Shown: positions 6,449 through 13,356 of the stretch, one piece after another
Position numbering within the stretch: the first letter of the stretch is position 1
Layout of the letters: each line of letters opens with the position of its first letter
From: Candidatus Schekmanbacteria bacterium GWA2_38_11
Lineage (GTDB): Bacteria; Schekmanbacteria; GWA2-38-11
DNA length: 13,356 nt
Reading direction: 5' to 3'
Assembly (NCBI GenBank): GCA_001790645.1
Contig: MGDB01000153.1
Coordinates: 5,385 to 18,740, forward strand
Translations under genes and position numbers: made by a program
Notes under the pieces: model-generated
The model's input: the letters and a program-made list of their open reading frames with translations, nothing else
What the model was told of the DNA's origin: nothing
Databases searched by the model: none

Positions 6449-8869
6449 ATGGATATTGAAAAGATTCAGGTAAAAATACTCCAGCAAATAGTTAAAATTG
6501 CAAATGCTAAGCCTGATCTTAAAACCAGGCTTTCGAAAATTGCCAACCTCATAAAAGATGATTTTAACGTGGCTGTCTGTTCAATCTATCTTGCAGATGA
6601 CACCCGGAATTTTTTGATTTTGCGCGCAACCACAGGCTTGGACCAGAGCCTCGTAGATAATGTCCAGGTCCCGATAGGAGAGGGACTTACCGGCGAATTT
6701 GCACGGGAGAAAAAAGCAATAGCCTCTGACGACCCGCAAAGGATATTTCCTAAAGATTTTCTTCCTAAAAAAGATCTTCAGAATATCAAATTTTCAATCT
6801 CTATTCCTCTTTTTGATGAAGAGGATTTTCTTGGTGTAATGGATCTTCTTTCAACAGAACAAAATCCATTTGATTCCAAGACAGTTGAATTTTTAGAGTC
6901 AATAGCCAACCAGGTCTCTGGCATAATCAGAAATGCAAAGATCATTTACGAAGCAAACCACAGCCTTTCGGAATTAACAAAGCTAAATGAAATCGGAAAG
7001 GCTCTAAATTCCGCTTCATCATTAGATAGCTTGCTGAATCTTATTGTAAAAACTTCTCTGGAGTTAATACCTGCAAGGGGCTGCATTTTAAGGTTGCTAA
7101 ATAAGGAAACCAATCTTTTAGAGATAAAGGCTTCCTCAGGGTTTGAAGAGTTTGTTAGGCGTACTCCTACCATTGAACTTGGACAGAGTGTAGCCGGTAT
7201 AGTAGGAAAGGAAAAGACTCCTCTGTTAATACATGATATAAGGGATGAAACAAGTCTAACTCCTACAAGCAGAGACCTCCCTTTCACATCAATACTCTGT
7301 GTACCACTGATTTCCAAAGACGAAGCCATAGGGACAATCGGACTGCTTGATAAATTAAAGGGAGAGAGGATAGAAGTTGGTTCAATTTTTAATCAAAAAG
7401 ACTTACGCCTTCTTGCAACTCTTGCAAGCCAGGCCGCAATTGCAGTGGAAAGGACATTTTATTATGAGAACATGCAAAAGCTCGCTAAAGAAAAGGAACT
7501 AAAAATTCGTGAACTTTCAATCCTCCATGAAATCTCAAACGCAATGAGATCCACTACAAACCTGAACAGAAGACTCTACATGGTTCTCACTGCAGTAACT
7601 ATTGGGGATGGGCTTGGGTTTAACCGCGCTTTTCTACTTATGGTAAATGAAAAGGCTAATGTTCTACAGGGTATGATGGGGGTTGGTCCTGCAAGTGCTG
7701 AAGAGGCTGGAAAGATTTGGTCTGGACTGCATAAAGAAGGCAAAACCTTGACTGATATCCTTCTTGCTAAAATCCCGATGGACGAGCTTTCAAAATCCAA
7801 AGTCAATGAAATAGCTAAGTCTTTGAGAGTCCAGATTACCCCTGAGACAGGGATACTGGCAAGAACCGTGCTTGAGAAAAAACCTTTTAATATCACCAAT
7901 GCCTCGCAAGACCCAGAAGTCAGCAAAGATATCGCAGCTAAACTCAATACCAACCATTTTGCATCTGTCCCTTTACTTGCCAGGGATAAGGCGCTCGGCG
8001 TATTGTTAGTAGACAACGTTTTTAACAAAAAACCAATAACAGAAAGTGATTTAAACTTTCTGGTTATGTTTGCAAACCAGGCTGGCCTGGCAATTGAAAG
8101 TACGAGACTTTATTCATATTTAGAAGAAACAAACGAAGAGCTAAAAAGGACACAGCAGAGGCTCGTAGAGTCTGAAAAACTTGCAGCATTGGGAGAAATG
8201 GCTGCCGGAGTCGCACACGAAATAAGAAACCCGCTGGTATCAATTGGTGGTTTTGCAAGAAGGCTACAGCAGAAACTCAATGGAACCGGAACTGAAGCAA
8301 AATATTTAAACATTATTATAAGAGAGGTCAAACGGCTTGAAAAGATTTTACAAGATGTTCTTTATTTCTCAAAAGAATCTCCTCTCCTTTTATCAAAAAA
8401 TAATATCAATGAAATCATAGAAGATACACTTCTTTTCTTTGAGTCAGAAGCCAAAGAAAAAAATATCACAATGAAAGTATCACTGGACAAACAGATTCCT
8501 CCATTTTTGCTTGATTCCCAGCAGATTAAACAGGTACTTATTAATCTTTTGACAAATTCTGTTCAGGCAATAGAAAAGAATGGCAAGCTTGACATAAAAA
8601 GTTTTCTTAAAAATAATAATAGTGTTGCGGGTGTTGAGATAACTGATACAGGCGGAGGAATCCCGGTGGATGTCCTTGATAATATATTTAACCCGTTTTT
8701 TACAACCAAAAATACAGGAACTGGCTTGGGACTTGCTCTTACAAGAAAAATTGTTGAGAAACATGGAGGTCAAATAAAAATCAGGAATAAGATCGGCGAA
8801 GGGGTTACTTTTGAAATTGACCTCCCCATTGATAGCATTGATAGCCAGGATAAACCGTCTGAGGTATAA
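6449..8869 (+). CDS. Soluble triple-GAF sensor histidine kinase
   Basis: An 806-residue cytosolic sensor kinase with no signal peptide or membrane segment. Three GAF domains lie at about 20-160 (with VAVCSIYLADD, as in PtsP/NifA-type GAFs), 180-335 and 360-555 (with GDGLGFNRAFLLMV and GMMGVGP). A coiled linker follows, then a HisKA dimerisation domain with GEMAAGVAHEIRNPL, where His590 is the expected phosphorylated residue. The ATPase domain has the N box (INLLTNSVQAI), D box (DTGGGIP, Asp733) and F/G2 boxes (NPFFTTKNTGTGLGLAL). It resembles NtrB-type kinases. ATG 6449 is preferred over TTG 6431, which overlaps galT, though both have poor ribosome sites. The ligand is unknown. A receiver gene lies 262 nt downstream, beyond a repeat. 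Confidence 0.93.
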   Translation: MDIEKIQVKILQQIVKIANAKPDLKTRLSKIANLIKDDFNVAVCSIYLADDTRNFLILRATTGLDQSLVDNVQVPIGEGLTGEFAREKKAIASDDPQRIFPKDFLPKKDLQNIKFSISIPLFDEEDFLGVMDLLSTEQNPFDSKTVEFLESIANQVSGIIRNAKIIYEANHSLSELTKLNEIGKALNSASSLDSLLNLIVKTSLELIPARGCILRLLNKETNLLEIKASSGFEEFVRRTPTIELGQSVAGIVGKEKTPLLIHDIRDETSLTPTSRDLPFTSILCVPLISKDEAIGTIGLLDKLKGERIEVGSIFNQKDLRLLATLASQAAIAVERTFYYENMQKLAKEKELKIRELSILHEISNAMRSTTNLNRRLYMVLTAVTIGDGLGFNRAFLLMVNEKANVLQGMMGVGPASAEEAGKIWSGLHKEGKTLTDILLAKIPMDELSKSKVNEIAKSLRVQITPETGILARTVLEKKPFNITNASQDPEVSKDIAAKLNTNHFASVPLLARDKALGVLLVDNVFNKKPITESDLNFLVMFANQAGLAIESTRLYSYLEETNEELKRTQQRLVESEKLAALGEMAAGVAHEIRNPLVSIGGFARRLQQKLNGTGTEAKYLNIIIREVKRLEKILQDVLYFSKESPLLLSKNNINEIIEDTLLFFESEAKEKNITMKVSLDKQIPPFLLDSQQIKQVLINLLTNSVQAIEKNGKLDIKSFLKNNNSVAGVEITDTGGGIPVDVLDNIFNPFFTTKNTGTGLGLALTRKIVEKHGGQIKIRNKIGEGVTFEIDLPIDSIDSQDKPSEV

Positions 8870-8893
8870 GGAGTTAAAAAAATTCTAACTCCT
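8869..8893 (+). terminator. Weak hairpin after the kinase gene
   Basis: AGGAGTTA (8869-8876) and TAACTCCT (8886-8893) make an 8-bp stem with a 9-nt loop, starting at the last base of the stop codon. A short T run appears only 14 nt later. It could be an inefficient transcription end or mRNA stabiliser; it is not a canonical terminator. Confidence 0.3.
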
Positions 8894-8906
8894 AAACAAG
8901 AACAAA

Positions 8907-9067
8907 TTTTAACAGGGTGTTAAAAATTCGATTCACTGTCATTGCGAGCGAAGCGAAGCAATCTCAGTTCTCTAGCTGATAGCTGTCAGATTTTGAATGA
9001 GATTGCCACGTCGCTGTCGCTCCTCGCAATGACACCCAATAGACCATATTTCAACAGGCTGTTAAAA
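8907..9067. repeat. Structured ATTGCGAGC-type repeat element of about 160 bp
   Basis: The inner arms are GTCATTGCGAGCGAAGCGAAG...CAATCTCA (8938-8966) and TGAGATTGCC...CTCGCAATGACA (8998-9034). They are largely complementary, so the element folds into a long imperfect hairpin. Both outer edges carry the same small dyad, TTTTAACAGGGTGTTAAAA (8907-8925) and a near-copy at 9049-9067. Its GC-rich arms stand out from flanking AT-rich DNA. No protein is encoded. A partial copy lies at 68-97. It separates the kinase from the response regulator. Confidence 0.75.
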
Positions 9068-9131
9068 TATGTATAAGCTATAAACAGTTTTTCAAAATAA
9101 ACAAAACGGGGAAAGCAAAAGGAGGAATTTT

Positions 9132-9482
9132 ATGCCAAGAATATTAGTAATTGACGACGAAGAAAATATCAGGCTCCTTTATGAAATTGAGTTAAAAGAG
9201 GAAGGATACGAAATCATCACTGCTGCAACAGCAGAGGAAGCTTTAAAAATTTTAGAAACCTCTGAAGTGGATTTAATAACACTGGATATCCGCCTGCCGG
9301 GTATGAACGGAATAGAGTTTTTAAGAAAAGTTAAAGAGAAAAAAAGAGAACTCCCTGTCTTGATGTGTACAGCTTATGATGATTACAAACAGGATTTTGG
9401 AGTATGGGCTTCAGAAGCCTATATTGTCAAATCATCTGATTTAGCAGAGTTAAAGACCAGGATAAAAGAATTTTTAAAATGA
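9132..9482 (+). CDS. Single-domain (receiver-only) response regulator
   Basis: A 116-residue CheY/Spo0F-like receiver. It has the acidic pair Asp8/Asp9 (VIDDEE), the phospho-acceptor Asp52 (TLDIRLPGMNG), the switch Thr80 (CTAYDD) and the conserved Lys100 (VKSS). No output domain follows, so it should pass the signal by phosphotransfer or by binding a partner. AGGAGG at 9120-9125 sits 6 nt before the ATG. The sensor kinase upstream is the obvious partner by proximity, though a 160-bp repeat lies between and the two may be transcribed apart. The gene overlaps the next small membrane protein by 4 nt. Confidence 0.93.
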   Translation: MPRILVIDDEENIRLLYEIELKEEGYEIITAATAEEALKILETSEVDLITLDIRLPGMNGIEFLRKVKEKKRELPVLMCTAYDDYKQDFGVWASEAYIVKSSDLAELKTRIKEFLK

Positions 9483-9718
9483 AAACCGGCTTAGTTCTTC
9501 TGATAAGTGTTCTGATCTGTTCATATTTTCTGGTAAAATATATCAGGCTTGTTCTCATTAATTCAAACTGCCGTGGGTTTAAAAAGTCGGCAAGAGAAAT
9601 TTATACTCTACTAAGAGAAGAACCCCTTTTTCTTACCTTCTACTTTGGTTTTATTATTCTTTTAAGCCTTATTGGACTGGGTTTAGCCTCTCTTATAAAT
9701 CTATTTCTGAAATCTTAA
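9479..9718 (+). CDS. Small two-helix membrane protein, function unknown
   Basis: A 79-residue protein not recognised as a known family. Two hydrophobic stretches, about residues 4-26 (LVLLISVLICSYFLVKYI) and 50-76 (LFLTFYFGFIILLSLIGLGL), flank a basic, polar loop (RGFKKSAREIYTLLREE), consistent with two transmembrane helices. The ATG overlaps the stop of the response regulator as ATGA; there is no separate Shine-Dalgarno, so translation is probably coupled. Coupling suggests a linked role with the receiver, perhaps as a membrane anchor or target, but that is inference. It ends 2 nt before the convergent small ORF. Confidence 0.65.
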   Translation: MKTGLVLLISVLICSYFLVKYIRLVLINSNCRGFKKSAREIYTLLREEPLFLTFYFGFIILLSLIGLGLASLINLFLKS

Positions 9719-9720
9719 TT

Positions 9721-9876
9721 TTAATCGATGTAATCAAAAAATATTTTTTCAAAATATTTTTCTAAAGTTTTCAGATAGATATAATTTTTTTCAAAAAATG
9801 TCTTGCAAAATTTTTCTAAATTTTTATCATGGTTTGGGTTTAAAAAAAGTTTTACAAAATTTTTCCTCGCTAACAT
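9721..9876 (-). CDS. Candidate small protein of 51 residues beside dnaA
   Basis: A 52-codon ORF (stop included) on the minus strand, transcribed away from dnaA. It begins ATG at 9876 with a near-ideal ribosome site: GGAGG (9888-9884) and a 7-nt spacer. The product starts MLARKNFVKLFLNPNH and is rich in Lys, Phe, Glu and Tyr, with a probably helical, charged and aromatic C-terminal half ending FFDYID. It has one cysteine (KFCKTF) and no membrane helix or known motif. It fills the gap exactly, stopping 2 nt from the convergent membrane-protein gene. The DNA is very AT-rich, so an accidental ORF is possible. It is not rpmH, the usual divergent neighbour of dnaA. Function unknown. Confidence 0.45.
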   Translation of the reverse strand: MLARKNFVKLFLNPNHDKNLEKFCKTFFEKNYIYLKTLEKYFEKIFFDYID

Positions 9877-9945
9877 ATTTAAGCCTCCAGAAATAATATT
9901 AAATTATTATAACAATTTTTATTTATTACTTACAGGGGTATAATT

Positions 9946-11286
9946 ATGGAAAATATTTGGAAAGAAACCCTCAACCTGATTTCATCACAAATCAATCAGC
10001 AATCGTTTGAAACGTGGTTTAAGCCAACTTCCCAGCTAAAATATTCTCCTGAGCAAAATACGCTCCAGGTAGAAATTCCCAACAGCTATTTTAAATCATG
10101 GCTTACTGAAAACCACATGAACCTGATTATGAATACACTTGGGAAAATTACAAATAATCCTAATATGACTGTGGAATTTGTAGCAACAAATAGCAAAGAT
10201 GCTGCTGAAGAGGCGAAAGACTCTCAAACTATTGTAGTAAATAGAAATCAAGTACCAAGAGGAACCCCTCCATTGCGCCTTAATCCCAATTACTCTTTTA
10301 ACAATTTCGTTCTCGGCCCTTCGAACCAGTTAGCCCAAGCAGCTTCATTATCAGTCTCTGAGCTGCCAGGCAAAAGATACAATCCTTTATTCATCTACGG
10401 AGGTACAGGTCTCGGAAAAACACATCTTTTGCATGCAATTGGCAATAAAGCCTTTCAGAAAAATCCAGGCCTGAATATAAATTACATGTCCTCAGAAAAT
10501 TTCCTGAATGATTTTATAATCTCCATAAGGTTTAGCCGTATGGAAGAGTTCAGAAACAGGTACAGAAAGGTTGATATTTTACTTGTCGATGACATCCAGT
10601 TCATTGGCGGTAAAGTGCAGACCATGGAAGAATTCTTTTTTACCTTTAACGACCTCTATAATTCACAAAAACAGATAGTAGTAACAAGCGACCGTCCGCC
10701 AAAGGAAATCTTAAACCTTGAGGAAAGGCTAAGGTCAAGGTTTGAGTGGGGCCTGATAGCTGATATTCAGGAGCCTGAACTTGAAACGAAAATTGCCATA
10801 ATAAAAAAGAAAGCAGATCTCTGGGGCATTAAAATTTCTGATGAAATAGCAATGTATATGGCTAACAACCTTGGCTCAAATGTCAGAGAAATAGAGGGCG
10901 CTCTTCAGAAAGTAAATGCCTTTGCCCAGCTTGCAGGCAGTGAAATTTCCTTAAACCTGGTAGCAGAGGTTCTTAAAGGGCATATAAGACCTAAAGATAA
11001 AATGGTGACAATAGATGAAATTCAGAGAGTTGTTGCAGAAAAGTTCGACATAAAGGTTAATGATTTAAAATCAAAATCCCGCAGGCGCGAGCTTGTAACA
11101 CCGAGGCAAATCGCCATGTACCTTGCAAGGCAGCTTACCAATGAATCCCTTCCTCAAATAGGGAGAAAGTTTGGCAACAAAGACCATACGACTGTAATCC
11201 ACTCCATAAAAAAGGTAGAGGCAGATAAAAGTAATAACCCCATAATTTTCAGGATAATCGAGGAATTAAAAGACCAGCTTTCGTGA
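9946..11286 (+). CDS. dnaA: Chromosomal replication initiator protein DnaA
   Basis: A 446-residue AAA+ ATPase that binds origin DnaA boxes and melts DNA. Domain I (about 1-80, ending near VEFVA) is typical (IWKETLNLISSQI, FETWFKP). Domain II is a short linker. Domain III has Walker A GGTGLGKTH (152-160), Walker B LLVDDIQF (212-219), the RLRSRF arginine-finger region (261-266) and sensor II NVREIEGAL (Arg314). Domain IV carries the DnaA signature DHTTVIH (413-419). ATG 9946 follows AGGGG with 7 nt. There is no dnaN after it, and I find no TTATCCACA-like cluster in the flanking gaps, so the origin may be elsewhere. It lies between a regulator pair and a GAF gene. Confidence 0.97.
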   Translation: MENIWKETLNLISSQINQQSFETWFKPTSQLKYSPEQNTLQVEIPNSYFKSWLTENHMNLIMNTLGKITNNPNMTVEFVATNSKDAAEEAKDSQTIVVNRNQVPRGTPPLRLNPNYSFNNFVLGPSNQLAQAASLSVSELPGKRYNPLFIYGGTGLGKTHLLHAIGNKAFQKNPGLNINYMSSENFLNDFIISIRFSRMEEFRNRYRKVDILLVDDIQFIGGKVQTMEEFFFTFNDLYNSQKQIVVTSDRPPKEILNLEERLRSRFEWGLIADIQEPELETKIAIIKKKADLWGIKISDEIAMYMANNLGSNVREIEGALQKVNAFAQLAGSEISLNLVAEVLKGHIRPKDKMVTIDEIQRVVAEKFDIKVNDLKSKSRRRELVTPRQIAMYLARQLTNESLPQIGRKFGNKDHTTVIHSIKKVEADKSNNPIIFRIIEELKDQLS

Positions 11287-11317
11287 CTGGAAGTTAAAGC
11301 ATTTTGCTATTTTGCCA

Positions 11318-11345
11318 TTGACAGTCCTGAAAATATTTCTATAAT
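11318..11345 (+). promoter_or_regulatory. Perfect-consensus sigma-70 promoter
   Basis: TTGACA (11318-11323), a 16-nt spacer and TATAAT (11340-11345) match both hexamers exactly. Transcription should begin near 11352, leaving a leader of about 24 nt before the GAF-protein ATG at 11376, which is preceded by ACAGGA. The gene is therefore likely expressed independently of dnaA. Confidence 0.75.
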
Positions 11346-11375
11346 CAAAATCCTAATTTATAAGACAGGAATTAT

Positions 11376-11918
11376 ATGGAAGAGTTTATTACAGAAATTA
11401 AAAGTCTTGAATCTCAAATCACCCCTGAAAATAAATTACAAACTTTTGAAGGAATGGTTGATCTGATTGTTGACTACTTAGCAAAGTATTTTAAAGTCAA
11501 CACTGACGAAGTGGCTATAATACTTGTGACATCCAACAGGAATTTCTTAAGATTCATTGCTCCCAAGAAACTCTATAAAGGCGGAGCTACATTTCCGATT
11601 TCAAAAAGAGAAAGCATTTCAACTAAAGTGATTACTACCCTTAAAGCTGATATTCAGAACAATCTTTCCAACATCAAACATCTGAGTATCTATGAGCAGG
11701 TTAAAACTTCTGATAGTGGTCCAAAAATAATACAGAAGATGTTAACTCTCCCCTTAATAATGGAAGGTAAAGCAGTAGGAGTCATTCAGATAAGCAGAAA
11801 AGGTGATACACCCGAGCAGTCAGGGCCTGATTTTACTCAAACCGATATTCAAAAACTTCTTGAACTCTCTTCTTCTTTTTTACCATCTCTCATAAAAAGT
11901 AAACCTGATTTCATATAA
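11376..11918 (+). CDS. Stand-alone GAF-domain protein
   Basis: A 180-residue soluble protein made essentially of one GAF fold. A short helix (MEEFITEIKSLES) precedes the domain from about residue 22 to 172. The core includes VDEVAIILV-like strands (TDEVAIILVTSN), an RFIAPKKLYKGGATFPIS segment and the characteristic LTLPLIMEGKAVGVIQISRKG strand pair, then a C-terminal helix. No output, kinase or cyclase domain is attached, so it probably senses a small molecule or works through a partner. The three GAFs of the kinase at 6449-8869 are distant relatives. It has its own strong promoter and converges on khpA, with 9 nt between the stops. The ligand is unknown. Confidence 0.75.
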   Translation: MEEFITEIKSLESQITPENKLQTFEGMVDLIVDYLAKYFKVNTDEVAIILVTSNRNFLRFIAPKKLYKGGATFPISKRESISTKVITTLKADIQNNLSNIKHLSIYEQVKTSDSGPKIIQKMLTLPLIMEGKAVGVIQISRKGDTPEQSGPDFTQTDIQKLLELSSSFLPSLIKSKPDFI

Positions 11919-11927
11919 AGAGTATTT

Positions 11928-12158
11928 TTACTCTTTAATTGCCACAATTATCTTTTTCCCGATTTTCTTTCCTGCAGCATTCATTATATTTCTGATGCTG
12001 TTTATTATCCTTCCCTTTTTCCCTATTACAAACCCTATCTCCTCTTTAGCCACGGAAATCTCAAGTATTACAGTAGATTCGCTTCCAGTCTCAGTAATAA
12101 TTACCTCCTCTGGTTTGTCAACAAGCTTTTGGACGATCATTTGAGTTAGTTCTTTCAT
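11928..12158 (-). CDS. khpA: KH-domain RNA-binding protein KhpA (YlqC family)
   Basis: A 76-residue single KH-domain protein. The RNA-binding GXXG loop is seen as VIGKKGRIINSIR (Gly46-Lys-Lys-Gly49), with the preceding ILEISVAKEEIG strand and the C-terminal KKIIVAIKE strand of the fold. In other bacteria KhpA pairs with KhpB/Jag to bind many RNAs and affect cell division and envelope. It often sits between rpsP and rimM, but here it lies alone between a GAF gene and ilvH. The ATG at 12158 has AGGAG with a 6-nt spacer, and the gene has its own candidate promoter (12230-12258). Confidence 0.88.
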   Translation of the reverse strand: MKELTQMIVQKLVDKPEEVIITETGSESTVILEISVAKEEIGFVIGKKGRIINSIRNIMNAAGKKIGKKIIVAIKE

Positions 12159-12229
12159 TGTTTTCTCCTTTCAATCCACTGTAAATTTGAAAAGCAAATC
12201 CTCAAAAATTCTTGTACTTTTTTCTTTAT

Positions 12230-12258
12230 AATTTAATTCTACAAGACCTTCTTGTCAA
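12230..12258 (-). promoter_or_regulatory. Promoter for khpA
   Basis: On the minus strand, TTGACA (12258-12253) is followed by a 17-nt spacer and TAAATT (12235-12230, 4 of 6 to the -10 consensus). It is about 70 nt before the khpA ATG. The perfect -35 and correct spacing support it; the -10 is moderate. Confidence 0.5.
12241..12255. promoter_or_regulatory. Palindrome inside the khpA promoter, possible operator
   Basis: ACAAGA-CCT-TCTTGT is a perfect dyad with a 3-nt centre. It overlaps the -35 element and fills most of the promoter spacer. A repressor bound here would block polymerase. No matching site was noticed elsewhere in the window. Confidence 0.35.
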
Positions 12259-12270
12259 CCAATCTTCTTT

Positions 12271-12289
12271 AAGGTTTCTGCGAAACCTT
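12271..12289. other. Hairpin between ilvH and khpA
   Basis: AAGGTTTC (12271-12278), TGC and GAAACCTT (12282-12289) form a perfect 8-bp stem. No U run follows on the minus strand, so it is not a clear terminator for ilvBH. It lies just upstream of the khpA promoter. Between it and ilvH is AATCCCCTCTTAACCCTCC, which resembles a common intergenic repeat from memory. Confidence 0.35.
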
Positions 12290-12362
12290 TGATAACAGAG
12301 ATTTGAAAAAGATTACAGAAAAAATCCCCTCTTAACCCTCCTTTTAATATTTTTTAACTTCT

Positions 12363-12848
12363 TTATCTTCCACTTTTGTAGGGCAGGGCAATGAGGCCGG
12401 TTCTTGCCATCTCCTCAATGCCGAAATGTGAAAGTAGTTTTATAACACCTTTAATCTGTCTTTCGTTTCCTGCAACCTGGATAGTAATAGTACTGTCAGT
12501 AATATCAACAACCGTTCCCTTAAAAACATCACCTATTTCTATTATCTCACTTCTGGTATCCTTATTGGCTTTAACCGTGATAATGGCTAATTCCCGTGTA
12601 ATTGATTCAGAATATTTCAAGTCCACAACCTTAATTACGTCAACCAGTTTTCTCACCTGTTTGGTTACCTGCTCAAGCACATCTTCATCTCCTGCAACTA
12701 CAATGGTGATTCTTGTTACATCAGGTTTTTCTGTTACTCCGGCTGCTATGCTTTCAATATTATATGCCCTTCTGGCAAAAAGCCCTGCAATATGGGATAA
12801 AACCCCGGGATGGTTTCTGACTAATATAGAAAGGGTATGTGTTTTCAT
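12363..12848 (-). CDS. ilvH: Acetolactate synthase small (regulatory) subunit
   Basis: A 161-residue regulatory subunit of acetohydroxyacid synthase, the first common enzyme of valine, leucine and isoleucine synthesis. The N-terminal ACT domain (about 1-76) has LSILVRNHPGVLSHIAGLF and RAYNIESI, which in the family form the valine feedback site; VVDLKYSESITREL leads into the C-terminal domain that ends near GIEEMARTGLIALPY. Length is normal for the family. ATG 12848 is preceded by AGGAG (12859-12855), which overlaps the ilvB stop, so translation is probably coupled. ilvC, commonly next, is absent; khpA follows instead. Confidence 0.95.
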   Translation of the reverse strand: MKTHTLSILVRNHPGVLSHIAGLFARRAYNIESIAAGVTEKPDVTRITIVVAGDEDVLEQVTKQVRKLVDVIKVVDLKYSESITRELAIITVKANKDTRSEIIEIGDVFKGTVVDITDSTITIQVAGNERQIKGVIKLLSHFGIEEMARTGLIALPYKSGR

Positions 12849-12857
12849 AGGTAGCTC

Positions 12858-13356
12858 CTATCCTAAAACATTATTAATTGTTCCACCGGGTGGAATCATT
12901 GGCATTACATTTTCCTCCCTGTCAACCCTGAAATCCATAATCACAATATCATTAATTCCCAATGCCTTAATAATTGCAGACCTTACGTCCTCCTTTTTCT
13001 CAATCAATATACCCTTTGCCCTGTACCCCTCTGCAATTTTCACAAAATCAGGACTCTCGCCCAGGTCCGTTTCAGAGTACCTTTTGCTGAAAAACAATTC
13101 TTGCCATTGTCTCACCATACCAAGGTAACCGTTATTGATAATTGCAACCTTAATTGGAATTCTATAGTGCACAGCAGTTGCAATCTCCTGAATCGTCATC
13201 TGAAAGCTGCCGTCGCCTGTGATATTAATAACTGTCTTTTCCGGACAGCCGATTTTAGCCCCGATTGAGGCTGGAAACCCGAACCCCATTGTACCAAGAC
13301 CTCCGGATGAAATGAAAGACCTTGGAGTTTCAGTCTTGTAATATTGAGCAGCCCAC
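12858..13356 (-). CDS. ilvB: Acetolactate synthase large (catalytic) subunit, C-terminal part
   Basis: The last 165 codons of the thiamine diphosphate-dependent catalytic subunit; the gene runs off the right edge, so the true start is outside. The frame is open from the edge and reads [19 protein letters not shown] before [14 protein letters not shown], so the ATG at 13289 is internal. The cofactor-binding motif is intact: [12 protein letters not shown] through AIINN (the GDG-x about 25-NN pattern binding Mg and diphosphate). [14 protein letters not shown] follows, and the end is [13 protein letters not shown]. The stop is 9 nt from the ilvH start. It acts with IlvH in the cytoplasm to condense pyruvate with pyruvate or 2-oxobutyrate. 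Confidence 0.96.
   Translation of the reverse strand, partial: WAAQYYKTETPRSFISSGGLGTMGFGFPASIGAKIGCPEKTVINITGDGSFQMTIQEIATAVHYRIPIKVAIINNGYLGMVRQWQELFFSKRYSETDLGESPDFVKIAEGYRAKGILIEKKEDVRSAIIKALGINDIVIMDFRVDREENVMPMIPPGGTINNVLG

Noticed and set aside
7576..8028. 150-codon minus frame inside the sensor kinase
   Set aside because: Shadow of the third GAF domain; Ser/Leu-rich with no domain.
8907..9067. CRISPR array or attachment site
   Set aside because: There are only two outer copies of a short dyad and no regular spacers or integrase gene; it is better explained as an interspersed hairpin repeat.
9877..9945. Replication origin beside dnaA
   Set aside because: The region is AT-rich, but I found no TTATCCACA-like boxes in it or in the gap after dnaA; AT-richness alone is not evidence of an origin.
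12391..13128. 245-codon open frame on the plus strand opposite ilvH and ilvB
   Set aside because: The opposite strand encodes two unmistakable acetolactate synthase subunits; the antisense frame has a Ser/Thr/Ile-rich shadow composition and no domain.

Overview
This AT-rich bacterial window (about 35-37% G+C by eye, standard code, mostly good Shine-Dalgarno sites) holds 13 protein genes well supported by sequence, two more likely small ones, and no tRNA or rRNA. The intergenic DNA carries several dispersed palindromic repeats of a kind I associate with low-GC, uncultivated Gram-negative phyla from subsurface metagenomes. The organism cannot be fixed from this sequence, and that placement is inference.

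Layout. (1) 140-3924, minus strand: three tandem GT4-type glycosyltransferases and, overlapping the last by 4 nt, a MoaD-type ubiquitin-like sulfur carrier. (2) 3925-4590: no intact gene. It holds a truncated transposase remnant, an 18-bp perfect palindrome, a long hairpin, a MITE-like element of about 100 bp and a phosphatase leader with a GC-rich hairpin. (3) 4591-8869, plus strand: histidine phosphatase (TTG start), GalT and a soluble triple-GAF histidine kinase beginning 14 nt after galT. (4) 8870-9131: a structured repeat separates the kinase from the next regulator. (5) 9132-9718: a receiver-only response regulator overlapping a two-helix membrane protein. (6) 9721-9876, minus strand: a previously unlisted 51-codon ORF with a textbook ribosome binding site, filling the gap before dnaA. 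(7) 9946-11286 dnaA, then 11376-11918, a stand-alone GAF protein behind a perfect-consensus sigma-70 promoter. (8) Minus strand: khpA (KH-domain RNA-binding protein) with its own promoter, and ilvB (cut by the window end) plus ilvH.

How the genes fit together. The glycosyltransferase cluster probably builds a surface glycan, and GalT could supply UDP-galactose or related sugar nucleotides. The kinase and receiver probably form a phosphorelay whose output protein is not in the window. DnaA sits among signalling genes rather than beside dnaN, and no DnaA-box cluster is visible, so this does not look like a classical origin. IlvB and IlvH form acetolactate synthase of branched-chain amino acid synthesis. 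I do not see a clearly novel multi-gene system. The most distinctive items are the small ORF beside dnaA, the repeat cluster at 3968-4430, and the signalling genes around dnaA.
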